Shown here: positions 1-4,627 of the stretch, one piece after another
How the letters are laid out: each line of letters starts with the position of its first letter
Position numbering within the stretch: the stretch's first letter is position 1
The notes under the pieces: generated by a model
Databases searched by the model: none
The model's input: the letters and a program-made list of their open reading frames with translations, nothing else
What the model was told of the DNA's origin: nothing
Made by a program: the position numbers and the translations under genes
Origin: Planctomycetota bacterium
GTDB taxonomy: Bacteria > Planctomycetota > Phycisphaerae > Phycisphaerales > SM1A02
DNA length: 6,301 nt
Direction: 5' to 3'
Assembly (NCBI GenBank): GCA_027295365.1
Contig: JAPULD010000207.1
Location: 1 to 6,301 of the forward strand

Positions 1-1
1 C

Positions 2-604
2 CCCGCCCGACTCGCATCCGCCACGAAAAAGCTTGCCGCGCTGGACCCGGCCCTCGCCGCCATGGTTGCTCGGGATGGCTTGCCTCCCATGTGGGTCAGG
101 CCGCCTGGTTATGCCACGCTGATCCGGATCATCCTCGAACAACAGGTGACGCTGGCCTCGGGGGCCGCGGCGTATCGCCGACTCAGCGAAGGCGTGGGGC
201 GGGTCACCCCCGGCATGGTCTACCAGCGGAGTGAAGCGCAACTCAGGCGGTTGGGTTTGACGAGGCAGAAGGCGAGGTACTGCCGCGAACTTGCCCGGGC
301 GTTGATTGAGGGTGACCTGGATCTGACTTCGCTCAGCGCCATGAACGCCGAGGCAGTGAGGAAGGCAATGATGAAGGTCACCGGGATCGGTGTATGGACC
401 TCGGACATCTATCTCTTGACCGCTTTGAGGCATCCTGACATCTGGCCCCGGGGCGACTTGGCCTTGTATCAAGTCATGCGGCAGGCCTTCAATCGCGATG
501 ATCCGCCGTCGAAACTGGATCTGCTGGCTTCACGCTGGCGACCCTGGCGATCGGTGGCCGCACGTATTCTCTGGCACCACTATCTCAAGACTCGCGGGTC
601 GTGA
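2..604 (+). CDS. AlkA-like HhH-GPD DNA glycosylase (DNA-3-methyladenine glycosylase II family), 5' end outside window
   Basis: Base-excision repair enzyme that should remove alkylated purines (3-methyladenine type) from DNA in the cytoplasm. The frame is open from position 2, and the residues before the ATG at 62 (ending KKLAALDPALAA) look like the normal family N-terminus. I therefore treat the gene as entering from the left, with the ATG at 62 internal; about 200 residues are visible, close to full family length. Counting from that ATG, the signature helix starts at ILEQQVTLASG (24-34), the helix-hairpin-helix is VTGIGVWTS (106-114), and the catalytic aspartate is D132 in WPRGDLAL, followed by a conserved C-terminal helix with W-R-P-W-R-S (159-164). 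Only 5 bp separate its TGA from the convergent stop of the next gene, so there is no room for a separate terminator. Family assignment is firm; substrate range is inferred from the family. Confidence 0.88.
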   Translation, partial: PARLASATKKLAALDPALAAMVARDGLPPMWVRPPGYATLIRIILEQQVTLASGAAAYRRLSEGVGRVTPGMVYQRSEAQLRRLGLTRQKARYCRELARALIEGDLDLTSLSAMNAEAVRKAMMKVTGIGVWTSDIYLLTALRHPDIWPRGDLALYQVMRQAFNRDDPPSKLDLLASRWRPWRSVAARILWHHYLKTRGS

Positions 605-609
605 AGGGC

Positions 610-1050
610 TCAGGAGGCCGCCTCGGCACCGGCAGTTGCCACGGCGTGATCATCCTCGACCGAAGAACCCGAGACGCCGATCGCGCCGATGATGGTTCCG
701 TCGGCGGCCTTGATGGGCACGCCACCGGGGAAGGTGATGAGTCCGTTGTTGGAATGCTCGATGTTGAAGAGGGGACCGCCGGGCTGGCTCAATTCACCGA
801 TCGCCCCGGTGGGCATGTCGAAGAAGCGGGCCGTCTTCGCCTTCTTGATCGAGATGTCGATGCTGCCCAGCCACGCCCCGTCCATCCGCAGGAACGCCTT
901 GAGGTTGCATCCCGCATCGACGATGGCGATGTCCATCTTCGTGTTGATTGCCTCGGCCTTCGTCTTGGCGGCCTCCACCGCGGCGCGGGCCTGATCGGCG
1001 GAGATGTCCATGGAGTTGAGGCTTGCGGAATGTGTCAGCGTATCGGTCAT
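610..1050 (-). CDS. GlcG/HbpS family heme-binding-type protein (DUF336, COG3193)
   Basis: 146-residue cytosolic protein of the GlcG/HbpS fold. Family members bind heme or small cofactors, or accompany glycolate and other oxidation operons; the precise role here is not known. Landmarks: a helical start DISADQARAAVEAAKTKAEA (15-34), strand MDIAIVDAGCNLKAFLRMDG (39-58), the ISIKKAKTA helix (67-75), and the typical C-terminal block FPGGVPI (107-113), then G-T-I-I-G-A-I-G-V-S-G (118-128) and EDDHAVATAGAEA. The start at 1050 is chosen because AAGGAG (minus strand, 1063-1058) sits 7 nt upstream and the family N-terminus begins here. The frame stays open further upstream to 1467, but that part has no family resemblance. 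No signal peptide or membrane helix is seen. It converges on the glycosylase gene. Full family length and no missing motif. Confidence 0.9.
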   Translation of the reverse strand: MTDTLTHSASLNSMDISADQARAAVEAAKTKAEAINTKMDIAIVDAGCNLKAFLRMDGAWLGSIDISIKKAKTARFFDMPTGAIGELSQPGGPLFNIEHSNNGLITFPGGVPIKAADGTIIGAIGVSGSSVEDDHAVATAGAEAAS

Positions 1051-1057
1051 GGTATCT

Positions 1058-1063
1058 CTCCTT
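1058..1063 (-). promoter_or_regulatory. Shine-Dalgarno site fixing the GlcG-family start
   Basis: AAGGAG on the minus strand, 7 nt before the ATG at 1050. It decides the start against the long upstream open frame. Confidence 0.8.
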
Positions 1064-1098
1064 CGGGAATCTGAACGAGATAATGGTTTCGGAGAAGT

Positions 1099-1473
1099 GT
1101 GGTCGATCCTACTCTCTCCGTCAATGTTCACTTGGATACCCTGCGCGTCATCGATGCGTTCGGGCGGTCTTGGAGTACTGGCTTTGATAGGTTGTACTGG
1201 TGGATTCAACCGAGCGTCACGTCGGCACTGCATGACTTCATCTCGATCGACGACTTTGATCCGCTTGAAATGCAAGAGCGGTTTCGTGAAGTCAGTGACA
1301 CGCTGAAATCGTTGGCGACCCGAGTCCGTATCGCAATCCCAGATGGACTGATATTGAAGTTCGCTCTGAACCGGACACGGGACGGCTGTCGTACCCATGG
1401 TGGCTTCAGAGACACGATGCCAACGAATCAGGCGCGAGTCATGTTGAGGCATGGTCTGAGATGCCATTTCTAA
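1099..1473 (+). CDS. Hypothetical protein, possible GTG start
   Basis: Not recognised. A 124-codon frame opening with GTG, just after an in-frame TAA at 1081; no other start is available. A GGAG at 1091-1094 lies only 4 nt before the GTG, which is a tight fit. Residues 1-90 look protein-like: an aromatic stretch DRLYWWIQPS (30-39) and a charged amphipathic helix around DPLEMQERFREVSDTLKSLA (54-73). The last 30 residues are arginine- and histidine-rich and less convincing. No signal peptide, membrane helix or known motif. It diverges from the GlcG gene with 48 bp between starts, and a small hairpin follows its stop. It could be a real small gene, a fragment of a decayed one, or chance. The opposite strand shows nothing better. 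Confidence 0.35.
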   Translation: MVDPTLSVNVHLDTLRVIDAFGRSWSTGFDRLYWWIQPSVTSALHDFISIDDFDPLEMQERFREVSDTLKSLATRVRIAIPDGLILKFALNRTRDGCRTHGGFRDTMPTNQARVMLRHGLRCHF

Positions 1474-1494
1474 ACACTGTCTATTGCTGAATTA

Positions 1495-1514
1495 AGATGT
1501 CGGACTCGACATTT
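1495..1514. repeat. Short hairpin after the hypothetical ORF
   Basis: Perfect 6-bp arms ATGTCG (1497-1502) and CGACAT (1507-1512) with a GACT loop. The stem extends by one G-U and one A-U pair in RNA. It lies 22 nt past the stop of the ORF at 1099-1473. No T-run follows on either strand, so it is at best a weak terminator. Confidence 0.3.
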
Positions 1515-1658
1515 CACGTGTACTAGGGCTACCGGGAGAGTGGGACTGTAGTGTTTCGTCATGGCTTGTTACAATAATCAGCGAACCGAAGGCAACAGCT
1601 TTTGAGGCGAGCGGGGCTTTCGGCTAAGTACATTTCAAGTACACATCCTGCGCGCTGA

Positions 1659-1832
1659 CAACATCACGTCACTGTCAAGGGTGAGTGTGCCGTTTACTGG
1701 ATCCTGTGGCTCGCAACGGGCGTTGTTCCCATTGGCCATGAGGTGATTGGGGCAGTGACTGTCCCGATTCGTCTCCAGGAACACGGAAGGCAGATCGGCA
1801 GCGTATTGATAGGAACCGTCGATGACGAATAA
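1659..1832 (+). other. Coding-like remnant overlapping the peptidase start
   Basis: The stretch 1474-1821 has no gene I can assign. Within it, the frame running from after a TGA (1656) to the TAA at 1830-1832 shows coding-like composition: many codons start with G and second positions are AT-rich. It reads 57 residues ending IGSVLIGTVDDE. It has no ATG; the only plausible start is a GTG at 1743 with no ribosome site. Its TAA overlaps the first codons of the peptidase gene (ATG at 1822) by 11 nt, a geometry typical of translational coupling. It may be the tail of an upstream gene whose front is lost, or chance. The remainder, 1474-1658, holds only the hairpin at 1495-1514 and a 7-bp AAGTACA direct repeat near 1626-1643. 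Confidence 0.25.
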
Positions 1833-3138
1833 ATCCGAAAGCGTCTGTCCATGGCTCGTGGTTTGGCGAAATCCATCCGGGGTTGGAAACCTCAACGAGA
1901 AGCCACGGATTATCGAGAACTTTGACTTTGGTATTCTACCTCGCGTGCCAGGACTTGCGTGGGACGAGTCGTACCCAGTCATTCGGATGCCGGACGCCAC
2001 CCCTGACTCGGAATCGCCGGGGCTACTTCTCCGCGTCATGATCGAGGTGAAGGCGACGGATGACGCGCTCAAGGATTTGGTTCACCATTTCGGCGAGAAG
2101 AGTGTGTTCTCGGATCCACGAATCGATCATTTCGATCGTGTCATTACAAAGTTCAAGGATCGTGACAAGGGGACGTGCGAGGAAGCAAGGAGCCAGATTT
2201 CCTGTGAATCTGCCTGGAAGGCGGGGATGGAAGGTCAGGATGTACTCGTTGCGGTGCTTGACACTGGCATTGATAAGCCATACTTGGAAAAAAATTGTCC
2301 GGATGGGGTCCGACTGAGTGAATCCTACAGTATGCATTGCTGTGGGAGCCACATACCTCCCGATCCGGGAACTTTCTCAAGTTACCACGGCACCATGTGT
2401 GCGTATCATATTGCCCGGGTGGCGCCGAAATGCACGTTGATCGACATCTGCATCTTGCCCAGCGAACAGGTTGAATTCGATGAATTCACCTCCAATGGCA
2501 TTTTGGCTTTTACCCACCTCCGAGACTTGCGGGATTTCCTTGCGAAAAAAGGCGAATACCCTTCCATCGTTGTGAATTGCAGCTGGGGAGTCGAGGATCC
2601 TTCGTCTCAACTGGCGCAACCGGAAGACAAACGTTACTTTGACAATGCAGAACATCCCTTGAATTTGATCGTCGAGGACATCGGTTTAGCCGGAATTGAT
2701 GTTGTATTCGCAGCCGGCAATTCCGGGAATCGGAAAGGAAATAACAAGACCATCGTTTCAATCAACGGTGCCAATTCGCATCCGGAGGTGATTACGGTCG
2801 GGGGTGTGGATATTGATGATCTTCCCGTGGGGTATTCCTCACGCGGCCCAGGGACGCTGATGGACCGCAAGCCGGACATCTGTGCATACACCCATTTTGT
2901 TGGCTCAAAAGCAATCGGCCCCAAGGACGTAGGAGCGTCCGTCAGTGCTGCTATGACTTCGGGATCGATTTGCCTTTTAAGAAGCCTACTGCCATATGAT
3001 CCCAATGATCCAAAACGATCACCTGCAGCCATGCGGGATATCATTCGAGCAACCAGCAGAAAGCCTAAAGGACATGTCTTCGACCACGTTCTCGGTCATG
3101 GCATTCTCGATATGGCTGCTTGGCCCGCCTTGAAATAG
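1822..3138 (+). CDS. Subtilisin-like serine peptidase (S8 family), cytosolic
   Basis: 438-residue protein with the subtilase catalytic set in order: Asp147 in VLVAVLDTGID, His189 in SSYHGT, the oxyanion-hole Asn300 in VFAAGNSGN, and Ser373 in GASVSAAMTSG. The serine box departs from the usual G-T-S-x-A-A-P: Thr is Ala and the Pro is Ala, but the nucleophile is present, so it is probably active. Residues 1-110 form an N-terminal region not recognised; part (LLRVMIEVKATDDALKDLVH, 68-87) could act like a prodomain. No signal peptide or membrane helix, so the enzyme should stay in the cytosol. There are twelve cysteines, including an H-C-C-x-x-H cluster at 172-177. The start is supported by AGGA at 1811-1814, 7 nt upstream. 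Base composition is lower in GC than the flanking genes. The next genes lie on the same strand after an AT-rich spacer. Substrate unknown. Confidence 0.9.
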   Translation: MTNKSESVCPWLVVWRNPSGVGNLNEKPRIIENFDFGILPRVPGLAWDESYPVIRMPDATPDSESPGLLLRVMIEVKATDDALKDLVHHFGEKSVFSDPRIDHFDRVITKFKDRDKGTCEEARSQISCESAWKAGMEGQDVLVAVLDTGIDKPYLEKNCPDGVRLSESYSMHCCGSHIPPDPGTFSSYHGTMCAYHIARVAPKCTLIDICILPSEQVEFDEFTSNGILAFTHLRDLRDFLAKKGEYPSIVVNCSWGVEDPSSQLAQPEDKRYFDNAEHPLNLIVEDIGLAGIDVVFAAGNSGNRKGNNKTIVSINGANSHPEVITVGGVDIDDLPVGYSSRGPGTLMDRKPDICAYTHFVGSKAIGPKDVGASVSAAMTSGSICLLRSLLPYDPNDPKRSPAAMRDIIRATSRKPKGHVFDHVLGHGILDMAAWPALK

Positions 3139-3159
3139 CAATTCACGAAAAGTCATAAG
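3130..3159 (+). promoter_or_regulatory. Candidate sigma-70 promoter after the peptidase gene
   Basis: TTGAAA (3130-3135, 5 of 6 to the -35 consensus, overlapping the peptidase's last codons), an 18-bp spacer, then CATAAG (3154-3159, 4 of 6 to the -10 consensus). It would transcribe the small ORFs downstream separately from the peptidase. Prediction by eye only. Confidence 0.35.
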
Positions 3160-3171
3160 TGTTTGCAAACA
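3160..3171. promoter_or_regulatory. 12-bp perfect palindrome, candidate operator
   Basis: TGTTTGCAAACA is fully self-complementary. It directly abuts the candidate -10 hexamer and overlaps the first base of the AAAGGAG ribosome site. That position fits an operator for a dimeric DNA-binding protein. With no loop it is less likely to act as an RNA hairpin. Confidence 0.45.
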
Positions 3172-3181
3172 AAGGAGATAA

Positions 3182-3241
3182 ATGATGAAAAAGCCATCAT
3201 TATGTGAAACTGCCATGCCATCAAATCGTATAAATATGTAG
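3182..3241 (+). CDS. 19-residue small ORF with strong ribosome site
   Basis: Encodes MMKKPSLCETAMPSNRINM and stops at a TAG. AAAGGAG at 3171-3177 is the strongest ribosome site in the window. It is 4 nt before the first ATG and 7 nt before the second, so 3185 is the likelier start (18 residues). The start codons lie in a hairpin stem, AATGATG (3181-3187) with CATCATT (3195-3201), loop 7 nt. It has one Cys, no membrane helix and no known motif. It may be a leader peptide for the genes downstream, a microprotein, or the front of a decayed gene. The strong ribosome site is the main support; the protein itself is not recognised. Confidence 0.35.
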   Translation: MMKKPSLCETAMPSNRINM

Positions 3242-3305
3242 AAATACCTCTGGTTATCGGACAGTCTGGACGATGCCTAAATGGGACGACTCATACACGA
3301 GGCAT

Positions 3306-3310
3306 GGAGG
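3306..3310 (+). promoter_or_regulatory. Shine-Dalgarno site deciding the start at 3318
   Basis: GGAGG, 7 nt before ATG 3318. The in-frame ATG at 3273, 45 nt earlier, has no comparable site, so 3318 is preferred. Confidence 0.65.
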
Positions 3311-3317
3311 CCGGATT

Positions 3318-3623
3318 ATGTGGATCCCATGGATCGGGAGACTGAATCGTCGTTCGGCGGACTCCGATTACAGTCAAATGGATTCCGTCCTGTACAACAT
3401 TTCGCACAATGGCAAGCCGATTACGGTCGAGGCCATTCTGGAGCATTTTGATCTGCCTGAGCAGGCATTGGACAAGATGTTCGGCGTTCAATTGGTCAGC
3501 CGGTCCCGGGGTTTGTATTGCATCCTGATAGATTCACGTTTTTCGGAGAATCTGCGTTCCTCCAATGGCTGGAAGGTGGATGGGCCGTTCGACAACCCGC
3601 CCCTGACCGCCTACGGCACGTGA
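3318..3623 (+). CDS. Small hypothetical protein, possible winged-helix fold
   Basis: 101 residues from the ATG at 3318, which has GGAGG 7 nt upstream; an in-frame ATG at 3273 would add 15 residues. Not recognised by family. Residues 22-72 follow a winged-helix pattern: helix DSVLYNISHNG, a turn, helix TVEAILEHFD, L-P-E-Q, helix ALDKMFGVQL, then a strand pair VSRSRGLYCILID that would form the wing. The N-terminus MWIPWIGRLNRR is aromatic and basic; the last 20 residues (from W85) are probably unstructured. No signal peptide or convincing membrane span. If it binds DNA, the 12-bp palindrome 147 nt upstream of its start is an obvious candidate site (inference). A hairpin ATGCCT/AGGCAT (3273-3278, 3300-3305) lies just before the ribosome site. 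Codon pattern looks coding; the fold is a guess. Confidence 0.6.
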   Translation: MWIPWIGRLNRRSADSDYSQMDSVLYNISHNGKPITVEAILEHFDLPEQALDKMFGVQLVSRSRGLYCILIDSRFSENLRSSNGWKVDGPFDNPPLTAYGT

Positions 3624-3679
3624 TTCAACTTCAATTCAAATTGTTAAGAATATTGGATGGAAATAAACCTGATCGGGTT

Positions 3680-3717
3680 ATGATGTCCACCTGATTTCCA
3701 CCCGGGAGGGACATCAT
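3680..3717 (+). promoter_or_regulatory. Inverted repeat covering the start of the membrane-protein gene
   Basis: Perfect 9-bp arms ATGATGTCC (3680-3688) and GGACATCAT (3709-3717), with a 20-nt loop that holds most of the GGGAGGG ribosome site. The right arm includes the first two bases of the ATG at 3716. In mRNA this could hold the start closed until unfolded or bound. Confidence 0.45.
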
Positions 3718-4144
3718 GTCACGAATTGTAAAGCGTAGACTCAAGCCGGCCGGTGACGTGGTTGTGACGTTGGGGAGCCCTGGTCCCACGCCAGCCAAGG
3801 ATTACTTCGAACGGGTCGGAAAATACGTCCCGGGTGAAGTGCTCGTGGCGTACATGACCCTGGTCTCATTGGCCGCGACATCCCCGAACTTGAAGGGCAT
3901 CTTGGACTGGGTGGCATTTGGACTCTGCCTGGTCATGACCCCGGTGTACTTCAAGCTCATGTCGAATCGAACTGATCCTTGGGTCGTTCAGGGTGTGGTT
4001 TCATTTATTGCGTTCGCGGTCTGGGCCTACGCGTTGGGTTCCGGTGCGTGGACCGGTCACCCCTGGCACGATCAGACGGTGGCCGCGTTTCTGCTCGTGG
4101 TGTTTTCCCTGGTCAGCGGGGCGATCGTGCCTCGTTCGGGCTAA
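3716..4144 (+). CDS. Small four-helix integral membrane protein, function unknown
   Basis: 142 residues. A basic cytosolic N-tail (MSRIVKRRLK, then a Gly/Pro-rich linker to about 28) leads to an amphipathic segment DYFERVGKYVPGEV (29-42). Four hydrophobic segments follow: about 39-56, 62-82, 89-111 and 120-138. The layout, with a K-Y-x-P-x-E-V motif just ahead of helix 1, resembles small uncharacterised membrane proteins I recall from other bacteria; I cannot name a family. No signal peptide, catalytic motif or transporter signature is visible. The ribosome site GGAGG (3705-3709) is 6 nt upstream, so the start is secure. It lies 92 bp after the 101-residue protein, on the same strand, and converges with the STAS gene 34 bp on. 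Possible roles include membrane anchor, sensor or membrane-perturbing effector; the sequence does not choose. Confidence 0.82.
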   Translation: MSRIVKRRLKPAGDVVVTLGSPGPTPAKDYFERVGKYVPGEVLVAYMTLVSLAATSPNLKGILDWVAFGLCLVMTPVYFKLMSNRTDPWVVQGVVSFIAFAVWAYALGSGAWTGHPWHDQTVAAFLLVVFSLVSGAIVPRSG

Positions 4145-4178
4145 TGGATTACACCACTCGCCGAGAGACCGGCGTTGC

Positions 4179-4526
4179 TCAACCAACCGGCCTGAACGCC
4201 AGCCTCGCGGCGCTCACGTCATCATAGATATCGAACAGCTTGTCCAGCTTGGTGGTGGCCAGAACCTGGGGGACGATGCCCCTGATGTTGCAGAGCTTGA
4301 CGTCGCCATCCTGCTTCTTCATGCGTCCATGCAAGAGGATGAGTTGACTGAGTCCGAAGCTGGAGATGTAGTCAAGTTTGCTGCAATCGACGATGAGCTT
4401 CTGAATGCCGGCCTCGACGAGACCGGAGACGCTGGCCATGAATTGCGCCGCGGTGTCGGCGTTGAGCCCACCGTCCACGATCACCACCAGCACATCGGCA
4501 TCGACATCGTCGTAGTAGAATTCCAT
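4179..4526 (-). CDS. STAS-domain protein, anti-sigma-factor antagonist type
   Basis: 115 residues spanning essentially one STAS domain, the fold of SpoIIAA/RsbV proteins that relieve anti-sigma factors in partner-switching. Order of elements: strand VLVVIVDGGLNADTA (13-27), helix AAQFMASVSGLVEAG, strand KLIVDCSKLDYI (43-54), helix SFGLSQLILLHGRMKK, strand DVKLCNIRG, helix VLATTKLDKLFDIYDD. The phosphorylation loop reads Y-I-S-S-F-G-L (53-59) instead of I-D-S-S-G-L. The residue aligned with the SpoIIAA phosphoserine is Phe57, with Ser56 next to it, so classical phospho-switching is uncertain. Start choice: the ATG at 4526 gives the family N-terminus (MEFYYDD) but has no ribosome site. The ATG at 4559 (AGGG 7 nt upstream) would add 11 residues. 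No anti-sigma kinase or phosphatase gene is adjacent. Confidence 0.85.
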   Translation of the reverse strand: MEFYYDDVDADVLVVIVDGGLNADTAAQFMASVSGLVEAGIQKLIVDCSKLDYISSFGLSQLILLHGRMKKQDGDVKLCNIRGIVPQVLATTKLDKLFDIYDDVSAARLAFRPVG

Positions 4527-4536
4527 GGCGTTGGTG

Positions 4537-4564
4537 ATTGTACCGAGGCATCGCTTCATCACAA
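4537..4564 (-). promoter_or_regulatory. Candidate promoter for the STAS gene
   Basis: On the minus strand, TTGTGA (4564-4559, 4 of 6) and TACAAT (4542-4537, 5 of 6) with a 16-bp spacer. Transcription would begin near 4530, only a few bases before the ATG at 4526. That would give a nearly leaderless mRNA and explain the missing ribosome site. By eye only. Confidence 0.35.
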
Positions 4565-4600
4565 CACCCTGGTTCGGTGAGATTCCTTGGTCGCTTCATC
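4551..4600. repeat. Pair of 10-bp direct repeats between divergent genes
   Basis: TCGCTTCATC occurs at 4551-4560 and again at 4591-4600, a period of exactly 40 bp. It sits between the STAS and transporter starts. It could be a two-site binding element for a shared regulator, or a small local duplication. Confidence 0.4.
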
Positions 4601-4627
4601 GCCAAGAGGCGATATCCTGTTTCCTTC

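Noticed and set aside
1069..1115. Promoter for the GlcG gene (TCGACC, then CATTAT)
   Set aside because: Both hexamers are weak and the spacer is only about 15 bp.
1051..1467. Extending the GlcG-family gene to an upstream start at 1467 (285 residues)
   Set aside because: The extra residues have no family resemblance, and AAGGAG 7 nt before the ATG at 1050 marks the real start.
1548..1576. TACAAT (1571-1576) as a promoter -10 for the peptidase
   Set aside because: No acceptable -35 hexamer at the right distance.
1635..2072. Minus-strand 145-codon frame overlapping the peptidase start
   Set aside because: More than half is antisense to the peptidase gene. Its C-terminal part (SYQYAADLPSVFLETNR) faintly recalls planctomycete prepilin-like tails, but the match is too weak to call.
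3273..3317. Earlier ATG for the 101-residue protein
   Set aside because: No ribosome site precedes it, while GGAGG is ideally placed for the ATG at 3318. It also lies in a small inverted repeat arm.
4159..4174. CGCCG/CGGCG hairpin between the membrane-protein and STAS genes as a terminator
   Set aside because: Only 5 pairs and no T-run on either strand.
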